From Pyrenopolyporus hunteri (taxonomy: Eukaryota > Ascomycota > Sordariomycetes > Xylariales > Hypoxylaceae), in the NCBI GenBank assembly GCA_902806595.1, contig CADCXC010000010.1, positions 1,550,001-1,614,000 of the forward strand: a stretch of 64,000 nucleotides of DNA, given 5' to 3'. The notes under the pieces are model-generated. The model had not been told where the DNA came from. It was given only the letters and a program-made list of their open reading frames with translations, and did not search any database. The position numbers and the translations under genes were made by a program. Below are positions 51,801 through 64,000 of the stretch, one piece after another. Each line of letters begins with the position of its first letter. Within the stretch, counting starts at the first letter, position 1.

Positions 51801-54800
51801 ATAATATATATATAAAAAATATATATATATATATATATTAAAATTTAACGATTTCGTAAATCGCAATTCGTATTTTATTTTTTATTTTATAATTAATAAA
51901 ATATTAATAACGTAATTTTAATTAAACTTAAATTTTTATTCGTTTCGTTAATTAAATTAAATAAATAAATATAATATTATAATTTTATTAAATAAATTTT
52001 ATTATCGAATTATAATAAATAAATTTAAATAATTAATAATAAATATAATAATATTTTACCGCCCCTATATATGAATTATATCTACTTTTAAATATATAAT
52101 AAATTTTATTTTTACGCGTATTAATAAAAGTAAATTTATATTCGAATTTAAATTTTTTTAACGTTTTTTCTTTACTTTTTATAAAATAATATAAATTTAT
52201 TTAACGTATTTTATATTATTTTTATTAAACGTTTTTATAATTACGATTTTAATAATTAATATATTATATAATATTTATTTTAATTTTTTTTAAAAAAAAA
52301 TTAAAAATTTATTCGTATATATATTAAATAAATTAATTATAACGACATTTATATAATTAATATAATTTTATAATTTTTATAATCGTATAAAAAATCGTTT
52401 AAACCGTTTATTTTTATATAATTAATCTATTTATTTTTATTTACGATATTTTCGTACTTTTATTAACTTTACGTTTTAAACGTATATCGACGGAAAATAA
52501 TTAACGTATCGATTATATTAAATTATTTTCGATAATAAATTAACGACGTAATCGTTAATTAAAATTTACATTTATTTATAATATATTATTAATATATTAT
52601 TAAAAAATATTTTTATTTTATATATTTAAATTTATAACTTTTTACGTATTAATAAATAACGATATAATTAATATATAAACGAACGTAATTTATAAAAAAT
52701 ATATATAATTACTTTCGTATTTATAAATCGAAATACGAATTTAATAAATAACGCGTATATTTATTATTATTATAATAACGAAAATTTACGTTATTTATTT
52801 ATAAATTTATATATTTAAAAAAAAATTTAAAATAATTATATTAATAATATATAATAATATTAACTTTAATATTAACTTTAATTTTTATTTTAAATTTTAT
52901 ATTTACGTTAATAAATTTTATAACTTTTTTTACTAGTTAAAAAACACGTAATTATAAAAAAAAATATAAAAAATAATATAAATATATAATAATTTTCGAG
53001 CGAATTAACGTTCGAGTAAATTTCGAAAATAAGTTAATAATTTTACATATATTAAAAAAAAAAAAGGAAATAATATATTTAATATCGTTTATAAAAAAAA
53101 ATAATAACGAAATCGTTAATAAAAAATAAAAAGTTTTATTAAATAAAGTAATAAAATTCGTTTAAAATATAATTATATAAATTTATATCGTATATATATT
53201 ATATAAAATAAAAAAACGATAATAAAAATATATTTAATTATTTTTAAATAATTTAATTATATAATATTTAAAATTTATTTTTCGATTTATATTTATTATA
53301 ATAAAAAATAATTAATTAATTTTTTTTTTATTTAAGTAAAATTTAAATAAATTATAATATAATTTTATATTAATTACGTTCGTAATAATATATCGCGTTT
53401 TAATTTTAATTATACCGTATATATAAACGTTTATAAATTAAATAATACGAGTTTTAAAACGTATTATTAATTTATTTTCGTTAATTAATTTAATAAATTC
53501 GATCGATAATTAATTAAATTTTTACTTTTTATTTTATATATTAAACGAAGGTAAATAATTAATATTAAAAACGATATAACGAATTAAATTAATAAATATT
53601 TTAAAATAATTATCGTTTATAAAATTTAATATAATAATAAAAATTTCCGTAATATTATTTAATAAAAGTAATGTTTTTTTAATTAATGATAAATTAAATT
53701 AATTATATTCGATGTTTTTTTATATTTTAAATAATTTTAACCGTAAATAAACGTTAAATTATTTCGACGAAGTTATTTTTTCGATAATCGATGTATTTGT
53801 AATTTATTCGTTTCGTAATACGGTTAATTTTAATTTTTTTTTTCGTATAATTCGTTTAATTATTTTATTAACATTTAAAAACGAAATATTATTATCGGTA
53901 AAATTTTTAATAAAATTAATTAAATTTTCGATAAAGTTAATAATAATATTCGAAGTTTTAAACGTTATAAAAATGAAATTTCGTTTAAAAATATTAACGT
54001 TAAAATTATTTTAATTCGATATTAATAATAATTATAAAAATTTTAATTAAATTTACGTTTATATTATAAACTTTAAATTTTAATAATAACGTAAAATTTC
54101 GACGCGTTTTTACGGTTTTTTTTAATAATAAATTAAGTAGTTTTAAAAGTTATTTTTATTACGGTTTTATTAACGAGGTTAAATTATAATCGATTTAAAA
54201 ATTAATAATTATATTAAACGTAAAAGTTTAATTTAACGAAAAGTTTTAATTAAACGAGTAAATATAATTTAACGAAAAAAAGTAATTAAACGAAAGCGAA
54301 ATTATTTAATTTAAAAAAAAAGATTAATTAAACGAAGGGGTATTTTAATTTCTTTTATTAAAAAATAAATTTACGAACGTTCGAAACGACGTTTTAATTT
54401 TTTTTCGTAAAATTAAAACTTCGTTTTTATATATAATTATATAAATTTTATATATTTTATTTTTAATTATATTTTTTCCACGAAATTTTAAAATATATTA
54501 TTTTTATTAAATAAATTATTTACCGTTATTTTTTTATAATTAATAATATTTATTATTTTTATTTTAAATATTTATATTATTTTAATATATTAAATAAATT
54601 TTATATATTTAATATATTTATAAATTATATATTTATTAAATTTATATAAATTTAAAACACTTCGTTTTAATTAATATTATAACGTAATTTTATTTAAATG
54701 TAAAAAAATCGAAACATTAATCGTTTTTAACGTAAATATTTATTAAATAATTTTAAATTTCGTATCGATTAAATTTATAATTTCCTATCGTTTCGATCGA

Positions 54801-56137
54801 TATTAATTTTTTTTTTATTTTATCATTTTTATTAATATATATATAAAAGTTATAAATATATATATATATTTTAAAATAAATTATATTATAAATTCGATTA
54901 TAAATCGATCGAATTTTTTATAATTTAATATTTTTTTTTATTACGTTAAATTTTAAATTTATTTAAATAGAAACTATTTTAAAATTATATTCGATAAACG
55001 ATTTATATTTTAATTACTTCTTTTCGATTATATTAATTTTCGATTATAAATTTTAAAACGATATATTTAAAAATAACTTATATAATAATAAAATGTTTTG
55101 ACCGTAAAATATAACGTTTAAATTATTAAATTATATAACGGGTAAATTATTTTATAAAATAAAAAATATTCCATTAAAAAATATCGTAACCGCACCGTTA
55201 AATTAAATATTAAACGAAATAATTAAATTTTTACGCGAAAGTTAATAATTATTTATAAAATTAATAATTAAAAAATAATAAAATTTATAATAAAAATAAT
55301 AAATTTTACGATTTATTTCGAAATAAAATTTAAAAATTATTTTATATAATATTATATAATTAAAATTATTTTTATAAAATTCGAAATATATAACGTTTTT
55401 TAATATCGTTAAAAATAAATAATAATATATAATATAAAATAATAATAAAATAAAATTAAAATAAATAAAAAACGATTTTTTTAATATTTAATTTATTAAA
55501 TTTATAAAAAAATATTAAAGTTATAATTTTTCGATAAATATATAAATAATATAATTAATAATTATAAAAGTTAAAATATATATTTTATTTTTATATATAT
55601 AAAATCGTTATTTCGCACGTTTTTATAAGTTAAATTAAAAAGTAATTTACGTTAATTAATTAATTTTACATTAAAATTTACCGACTTCGATTATAACATC
55701 GAAATAAAAATACACCGTAAAGATTTTATATTAAAAATAACGAATAAATTTTTACGAAAAAAATGTATAAATTTATTAAATATTTAACGATTTAATTATA
55801 TTTAAATATATTTTAATATCGTAGCCGAACGTAAATTTATTCGAAAAAATTAACGAAAAAAATTAAAATATTATTATATATATTAATAAATTAATTTTAT
55901 AAAATATAATAATGTAAATTAAATGTAATTTTATAATTTAAAAAAAATTTAAGTTTTTTTTTTTATTATAATATTAAATATATAATTAATTAATTAAATA
56001 TATTTAAATATAATAATAAAATTATAATAATAAAATTATAAAATTATTTATAAATAAATGTATTTTAATATATATATATATAATAAATAAAAAATACGTA
56101 AATTTTATTTATGGTTATATTAATAATATTTATATAA

Positions 56138-56761
56138 GAGCATTACTATGTACTACCATGCTTTATTATTTGCATAATACATCAAAATAACCATATCTAA
56201 CATACAAATCTACGTACAATCGTGTTAATACATAATTATTATTTAATTATTCAATTACCATATATTACCATATATCCCATTATATACCCATTTAAGGATA
56301 AAATATAAAATTAGATCGCCATTTTAATTAGATTTCTAATGGTATATTTCATATCGGTGCATTATTTAAAAGTTATTCGAATATATACTCAATTCCATAC
56401 GGTGTCAAATATGCGACCGCCAAAGGGATCACATGACCACCCCAGGGCTACCACTTATACCTTTGAATTGAGTATATATTGGAATAACTTTCATTAATGC
56501 ACCGGTACGAAACCTATACCATTAGAAAGGTCTCATTGAAAACTAATCTATTTTATATTTTGCATCCTTAAATTATATAATATATATTATAATTATGGTT
56601 GTACGTATTCAATATGTACAACAAATTCAATTGAAAAGTGTACCCGTACTCGGAGAGACTATCTGGTTTACTGCATTTTTATATGCGGATTTGTTAGTAT
56701 AGGAGATGTATTTTGTATTGGTAGTGCAAATAAGGTCCGATAGCAAAAGTAGGTAGTGCAC
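56138..56761. mobile_element. Fold-back / MITE-like element escaping hypermutation
   Basis: A ~624 bp segment of nearly normal composition inside AT-rich debris. The ends pair as GAGCATTACTA and (reverse complement) GTGCACTACCT. The inner arms pair strongly: 56291-56395 against 56465-56572, sharing TTTCTAATGGTATA, CGGTGCATTA, AAGTTATTC and AATATATACTCAATTC. The outer arms pair more weakly (TTATTTGCA, TAACA-ACAAATC). The central spacer of about 65 bp keeps CpA and CpC. No protein is encoded, so movement would need a transposase in trans. ATAA flanks both ends and could be a target duplication, but the flanks are too AT-rich to be sure. Confidence 0.7.
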
Positions 56762-59700
56762 ATAAATAATAATATAATTTAAAAAAATTCGATATATATT
56801 ATTATTTATATAATTTTATTTAAATATATATTAAATTTTATATAATTATTTTTTATTACGACGTCGTTTATAAAAACGATTATAAATTAACGAAATATTT
56901 TAATAAATTAATATAATAATCGATTTATTATATCGAAATTAAATTAATAAAACTTTATATATTACGCTTTTATATATTAAATATATATTATAAAAACTTT
57001 TATAAAAAATAATATTTTATAAAAATTATTATAAAATCGTTTATATTAAATGTATTTTTAATAGATATATAAATCGATATATATTATTTTAAACGACCGT
57101 TAACGGATATTTATTACCGGTTGTTTTAAAGTTTTACGTATTTTTAAAATCGAATTTTTTTACGTTTCGATAAACGTTTTTTTAATAACGTCGAAAAATG
57201 TTATATATTTTAATTTTAACTTTAAGTTTTTATTAAAATAATAACGATTCGAAAGTAAATATATTTTATTAAAGTCGATTTATTATTATAATTAAATTAA
57301 AATTTAAATTTTTATTATATCGTATATATACGAAGGGTTTTAATTTTAAAGAAAAATTAATTTTATATAATAATAAACGGTAAATATTTTATATATACCT
57401 CGTAAAATTTATATTATATTTAATATAAATAATAATAATTATATTAATTAAATAAATCGACATTAATAATATAAAAACTTATATTTTATAAATTTTAATA
57501 TATTTATTTATTTATAAAATTATTTACATTTTAATATAATATTAAAATCGTTTTAAATTATTATATATTAATTTAAAACTTAAATAATTACTTAAAAAAA
57601 TTAAATTATTCGATGGTATTTAATAGATAAAAATTTTTAAAATAAAATATTATAAAAGTTTCGAAAAAAATATAATATTATTATTAACCGGCGGTTTTTT
57701 TAACGATATTTTAATAAATAAAATATTTATAAAAATAAATTAAATATAAATAACGTTAAAAAAAAATTTTAAATTTTTAATATTAAACTTTTATATACTT
57801 AAATTATTAATTATTTAAAATTTAAAAATTTAAAATTAATTTATTTTTACGGTTTTTATAACGTAAATTACGATAATAAAAAAATACCGATATAATTTAA
57901 TGTTTTATATCGAAAAATTTATTTAATTTATATGTTATTTTTTTTACGAAAAAAACTTTCGTAATAATGAAATTTTATTTCGATTCGATTAATAAAACTT
58001 TAATATTAATAAAGCGTTTTTTATTTATATTAAAATTAAAAATAATATAAAAAAAATTAATAATTTAACCGAATAAATATATAATATATTTAAAATATAC
58101 GAGTTTTTTAAATATTATAAATAAGTTTTAAACGCTTTTAAAAATTTAAAAAAAATAATATTTTCGAACGTATTTATCGAAATATTTAACTTTTAATTAC
58201 GAAAAATATAATTTATATTATATATCGATAATTTTATTCGAAAATTATATAATAATAAATTAATAATAAATTAAACGTAAAATAAAAAACGCGTAAAAAG
58301 TTTATAATTTCGAAATTTAATTATATTTAATTTATAAATAAATATTATAAATTAAATTTCGCCGGGTTCGAAATTTACGTATATATTAACGCATATTTTC
58401 GTAAAATATTATAAATTAATGTAAATAAATATAACTTTCGACTTTTAAATATATTAAATTAAATTTTTTTTATTATTTTCGAGTTAAAAATTCGATTATA
58501 ATATATACGAACAAATTATAAAATCGAAACCTTTTTTATAATTTAAACGTAATTTTAATTAATTATAACTTAAAAATCATTAATAATTATATAAAATTTA
58601 AACGAAATTAAAAAAATTAAAATATAAAATTATTAAATCTCGAATTTATATAAATAAAAAACGAATAAATAAAATCGAAAAATCGAATAATAATAATTAT
58701 AATTATTAATTAACGTAACTTCGCGTTAAATTATACGTATTAAAAAATATAATTATTTTTATTTTTTTTCTTTTTTATAATTAATAATTTTAAAATTATT
58801 TCGACGAATTTTATAAAATTTAATTAATTAAATCGTATTATATATTATATATAAAAATATAATAAAATAAAAAATTATTAATTTTATATATTAATAAAAT
58901 AATTACCGTATTAAATTTTAATTAAATAAAAATTATATTATTATTAATTATATAAATATAATATAATTAAATTTAAAAAACATTAATGTAAAAAATTACG
59001 TTATAAATTTAAAATATAACCTTAAATTAATATAATTAATATAAAAAATAAAAAAATAATTAATCGAATATAATTTTAACGGTTTTTTAACATTAAAAAC
59101 GTAATAATTATATGATAAATAATTTATAATTTATTTATTAAAGTTTATTAACGATGTAATATATTTTTATATGTAAAATTATATAATTTTAAAGGAGTAT
59201 TTTAAATAATATATAATTAAAAATCGAAAATTAAAGTTAAAATTTAATAAAATTTTAAATAACGGGTTTTTATAATATAAATAATAATTAAAATTATATA
59301 AAAAAATATAAATATTATTTAAACGAACGTATTTAAAAATAAAAATATAAATATAATATAATTTAATATAAATATTTATAAAATTTAATAAAAAATATAT
59401 TAATTAATATTTAATTATTTTAAAATAAATTATATAAAAATAACTTAAGAGATTTTTTTTATAAAAAATATAATTACTTTATATTAAAAAGGTATAAAAA
59501 ATAAAAAAATAAAATTTTATTTAAAAAATACGAAAATATAATATTCGTATAATCGTATATATTAAAGTAAACACGATAACGAAATTAATAAAAATTATAA
59601 ATATTATAAAATTATAATAAAAAATCGTAAAAAGTGTCGTAAAAAAAATTATAAAAAAAGTCGTAAAATAAAGTCGCGATATTAAATCGTAAAAAAAACC

Positions 59701-60707
59701 GTAAAAAAAAATTATAATTATTTTATTATAAATATATATTAAATATTTTAATTAATAATTAATATATATATTTAAATTAAAAATTAAAAGTAATTAAATA
59801 ATTTATATAAAAACGTAATTACTTTTTTTATTATATAATTAACTTTATTATAATAATAAAAAATATAATAAAAAATTTTAATAAAAAATTATATTATATT
59901 TCGTTAAAATTATAATTAAAAATATTTCGATAAAAATACGTTATTTAATATTTTATATAAATTTACGATAAAAAAATTAAAATTAATAATAACTTAATTT
60001 TATTTTTATTAATTAAATATATATTAATTTAATATTTAATTAAATGTTTTTTATATAATAATATATAATTAAAGTTAAATATTATTAATACTTTATAAAT
60101 ATATGTATATTTACGTATATAAAAAGTCGTTTAATATACGTAAATACGTATATATACATTATTTTAAAAATTTAAATAAAAAATTTAATAATCGTTTTAT
60201 TATTTTAATTATAATTTTATATATTTACTTTAAATACTTAAATATATATAAAATAAAATAACGAAGTCGTATTTAAATTTATTATCGATTATTTAATTTT
60301 ATTTAAAAAAACTTCGAAATATATTTTAATTTTTTTTTTAAATAAAAAAAAATTTAATTACGTAAAAATTTACGAGTTATATTTTTTACGTTATATAAAT
60401 TATATGTTACGTTAATAAACTACGCGTACGTTACGTTAAACGACTCGTATTACGCGTTTATTTAATTAATTAAATCGTTTTATTAAACGTTATATTATTA
60501 TATTTAAAATTATTCGTATTTTAATAAACGATTTTATTAATTAAATTAATTTAATTAAATAAATCGAATTAAATAAATTTATACGAAAAATTTAAATTAT
60601 ATAAATTTAATTATATAAATTTAATTTTAATTTAACGTATAATTTTATTTAAAAAATTCGAATCGAATAAATTTAATTATATACATTTAATTATATAAAT
60701 TTATATT

Positions 60708-60972
60708 AAACGAATAAAAAGTCGTTAATTAATAATCGAAAAATTATTATATAATTATATAATAAAAAATATAAAAATAAGTAAAATTAATTAAATTATA
60801 TATATATATAAATTATAAATAAATTAATTTTATATTAATTAATATTTATATTATTTTTAAAAGTTTATATTTTAAATACCCGTTACATAAAATAATAAAA
60901 CATTTAATAAAAGTATATTTACCGTTATTATCGTTATAATAAATATTTTAATACGAAATTACATTATTATAA
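60708..60972 (+). repeat. Dispersed ~265 bp repeat, copy 4
   Basis: It starts AAACGAATAAAAAGTCGTTA, almost the same as copies 1 and 5. It has the TTATATAATTATATAATAAA core, then ACCCGTTACATAAAATAATAA, and ends TTTTAATACGAAATTACATTA. It keeps a few C bases lost in other copies (ACCCGTTACA), so it helps define the ancestor. Confidence 0.7.
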
Positions 60973-61093
60973 TTTAATTATATAAATTTAATTTTAATTC
61001 GACGTATTTTTCGTAATATTTTTCGAAGAATTTTTCGAATTATATATTTAAAATTAAATATAAAAAAATTATACGAATAAACTTTTATAACGG

Positions 61094-61958
61094 TTTTTTC
61101 GAAAAATAATATAAAATAATATAAAGTAAATTCTCGCGACGGTTTTTTTAAAAATAATATAAAGTAAATTTTCGCGACGATTTTTTCGAAAAATAATATA
61201 AAATAATATAGGGTAAATTTTTACGACGATTTTTTTAAAAGTAATATAAAATGAATTTTTACGACGATTTTTTCGAAAAATAATATAAAATAATATAAAA
61301 TAAATTTTTATAACGGTTTTTTTAAAAGTAATATAAAGTAAATTTTTACGACGGTTTTTTCGAAAAGTAATATAAAATAATATAGGGTAAACTTTTATAA
61401 CGGCTTTTTTAAAAGTAGTATAAAATAAATTTTCGCAACGGTTTTTTCGAAAAATAATATAAAATAATATAAAGTAAATTTTCGCGACGATTTTTTTAAA
61501 AATAGTATAAAATAAATTTTTACGACGACTTTTTCGAAAAATAATATAAAATAGTATAAAATAAACTTTCGCGACGATTTTTTTAAAAGTAATATAGGGT
61601 AAACTTTTACGACGATTTTTTCGAAAAGTAATATAAAATGGTATAAAATGGATTTTTACGACGATTTTTTTAAAAGTAATATAAAATAAACTTTTACGAC
61701 GATTTTTTCGAAAAATAATATAAAATAATATAAAATGGATTTTTACGACGGCTTTTTTAAAAATAATATAAAATGGGTTTTTGCGACGGTTTTTTCGAAA
61801 AGTAATATAAAATAATATAAAGTAAATTTTCGCGACGATTTTTTTAAAAGTAATATAAAATGGATTTTTACGACGACTTTTTCGAAAAGTAATATAAAAT
61901 AATATAAAGTAGATTTTCGCGACGGTTTTTTTAAAAATAATATAAAGTAAATTTTTAT
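61094..61958 (+). repeat. 87 bp tandem array, ten copies, no indels
   Basis: The marker TTTTTTCGAAAA (or a C-start variant) begins at 61094, 61181, 61268, 61355, 61442, 61529, 61616, 61703, 61790 and 61877: ten copies at exactly 87 bp, the last slightly shortened. Each unit is itself two related halves: about 49 bp containing TCGAAAA plus a doubled TAATATAAAA, and about 38 bp containing TTTAAAA plus a single one. Both halves end in a CGACGA/CGACGG block. Copies differ by C/T and G/A substitutions only. Confidence 0.9.
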
Positions 61959-63832
61959 AAAAATTAAAAAATGTTATAAAAATTATATTAAAAATTATAT
62001 AATTATAAAAATAATCGTAAAATTTATAAAAAATTAAAGTTCGAAAAGCTACGATTTTATATAAATAAATAAATAACGAAATCGTTTTTAATTTATTAAC
62101 GGTTATTTAATAAAATGAAAATTCGTTTAATTATTTAAATGTATAATTATATAATTTATATTTAAAGTTTAATTTTATTATTCGATCGACGTTTATTATT
62201 TTAATTAAATAAATAAATATTTTATTTATTTTTTTATTTATTATTTTATTATTTAAAAATAAAATTTTAAATTTTATTACTTTTACGGTTAAATCATTTA
62301 TGTAGCTTTATATTATTAATATCGAATTAATTAAACTTTTTTATTATACGTTTTTATTTATTATCTCGAATATTTTAACGTATATTAATTTTTTAAAAGT
62401 TTTTACGTTAAATATTAATAACGTCGATTACGATTTAATATATTATATTTATTATATAATAATCGATAATATTTAAATTATCGAAAACGACGTAAATTAT
62501 TTTTATTTTAATATATTTAATAAAATAAACGATTTACGATTTATTCGATTTAATAATAATATTTTATTTAATAAAAAATATTAATTTTATATTTTTTAAC
62601 TTTTCGACGATTTTATAAATATATTATAATTTATTAATATTATTTTTATTATTATTATTATATATTAATTATTAAATATAAATTTTTATTTAATTATTTT
62701 AAATGTCAATTATTAAATATTCCTTTATAATAATTTATTTTTACTTTAATAAAACTTCGATATTTTATTTATTTTCGATTATAAAATTTAATATTTAAAG
62801 ATAAAAAACGGGAAAATACGGTAAATCGCAACGAATATTACTAAATTACGTAAATTTTTACGGTTATAAATAAATTTATTTCGTTTTTAAAAATAAAAAT
62901 CTTAATTCGATTATAATAAAATAAATATTTACGATTAAATAACGATGTTTTTTATATAAAATATTAATAATATTATTTTTTTTTATATTAATGTTTATAA
63001 TATATTCGACGCGAAAAAATTTATATTAATTTTTAAGTTAAAAAATAACGGTTACGTATTAATACTTTATGTATTTTATACGTTACGATTATTATATAAA
63101 TAAAAAATTCTATTTTATAATAAAAAAATTTATTAAATTTACGGTGTTAATTTTAAATATTTATTTATTCGATTTATATAAATTATTTTTAATAATAAAA
63201 TTACGCGATTTTTTAAATCTTCAAAAACGAAATAATTTATATTTTTTATTTTTTAAAATATTAATAATAACGATAATTTAACTATGAAAATTATAATTAT
63301 ATTTTTTATTATAAATATTCCTCGATTTTTTAAAAATAAACTTTTTATTTTTAAAAAACGTTTTTATTTTTAAATTAACAACCGTAATTACGATAATAAT
63401 AACGATTTTAACGACGTTAAAAATAAATTTTATTAATATTATTTTATTAATAAAAAAATTATAATTCGTTAAAATAATAAAAATTATAACTTTTTATTTA
63501 ACGATAATAATAATAATAACGAATTCGAAAAAAATCGTTTCGTAATTAAAAATAAAATACTTCGATTATTTAAATTAATTAATAATATTATAAATAATAA
63601 TAATAATATAAATAATAAAAATAATGACGTTAATTTAAAAATTTATAATATTAATTTAAAATAAATTATTTTTTTTAAATATATAAAATAATATTAAATT
63701 ATTAATACGATATAAATAATATAAATAATAAATATAAATACGTAAATAAATAATAATATATATAATAAAAATAAATACGATAATAATAATAATATAATAA
63801 TAATAATAATAACGACGATAATTATAATTATT

Positions 63833-64000
63833 AAACGAATAAAAAATCGTTAATAAATAATTAAAAAATTATTATATAATTATATAATAAAAAATACGAA
63901 ATAAAGTAAATTAATTAAATTATATATATTTAAAAATTATAAATAAATTAATTTTATATTAATTAATATTTATATTTATTTTAAAAATATATGTTTTAAA
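63833..64000 (+). repeat. Dispersed ~265 bp repeat, copy 5 (cut by window end)
   Basis: It starts AAACGAATAAAAAATCGTTA and follows copy 4 closely through the TTATATAATTATATAATAAA core and TTAATTTTATATTAATTAAT to the end of the window. Confidence 0.7.

Larger units (their letters stand above)
40031..56137. repeat. AT-rich RIP-type hypermutated block (right, part 1)
   Basis: About 16 kb of near-pure AT sequence with surviving C almost only in CpG and no long frames. It must derive from transposable elements by analogy with the left block, but I could not align a specific pol domain here. It contains three copies of a ~265 bp dispersed repeat and one 81 bp tandem duplication (separate entries). 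Confidence 0.85.
56762..64000. repeat. AT-rich RIP-type hypermutated block (right, part 2)
   Basis: Same character as the other blocks: broken in all frames, C almost confined to CpG. It contains an 87 bp tandem array, two further copies of the ~265 bp repeat, and a patch of short GTCGTAAAA-like repeats at 59625-59710. A fragment around 62810-62900 translates to GKSQRILLNYVNFYGYK and looks protein-like, but I could not assign it to a transposase family. Confidence 0.85.

Noticed and set aside
61094..61958. CRISPR-like regular spacing
   Set aside because: Whole 87 bp units repeat with no unique spacers; this is a tandem array in a fungal genome.
63069..63281. 70-codon + frame rich in Ile/Phe/Tyr/Lys
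   Set aside because: The composition is what saturated AT sequence gives; no transposase motif could be assigned.

Overview
The window is nuclear DNA of a filamentous ascomycete (Pezizomycotina, probably Sordariomycetes). The signs are short introns of 55-121 bp with GTAAGT/GTGAGT/GTACGT donors, fungal gene families, and compartments hypermutated by RIP (repeat-induced point mutation). It has a gene-bearing island of balanced composition (about 4.9-40.0 kb) between extremely AT-rich blocks (1-4.9 kb and 40.0-64 kb). In those blocks almost every remaining C is in a CpG dinucleotide.

The left block holds a decayed Ty3/Gypsy pol on the + strand, with reverse transcriptase, RNase H and integrase still recognisable at about 1.9-4.6 kb. 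It is followed by a purine tract and what looks like its 3' LTR (4916-5101). That LTR is not mutated, so hypermutation stops at the LTR edge.

Seven genes are supported in the island: an Fcy-type NCS1 purine/cytosine permease (+, 14014-15739); the peroxin PEX13 (-, 17291-18703); an aquaglyceroporin with a long N-terminal tail (-, 19418-21204); a TOS1-like secreted cell-wall glucanase (-, 24678-26209); a fungal rhodopsin-domain membrane protein (+, 32712-33858); an MFS transporter of the pantothenate/allantoate type (+, 35457-37337); and a small RING-finger protein (-, 37790-38479). Exon structures below were worked out by hand from splice signals and phase agreement. They form no obvious pathway; four of seven are polytopic membrane proteins or transporters. 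Long stretches between them (4.9-13.9, 21.2-24.7 and 26.2-32.7 kb) show no convincing gene.

The main discovery candidate follows PEX13. Directly after its UAG stop, the same frame stays open for 140 codons and ends in -Arg-Ser-Lys-Leu-stop, a canonical type 1 peroxisomal targeting signal (PTS1). This suggests a cryptic longer PEX13 isoform made by readthrough or alternative splicing, or a recent premature stop.

The right blocks are RIP-type debris with no readable genes. They contain about five degenerate copies of a ~265 bp repeat, an 81 bp tandem duplication, a ten-copy 87 bp array with no length change, and a largely unmutated ~624 bp fold-back element (56138-56761).
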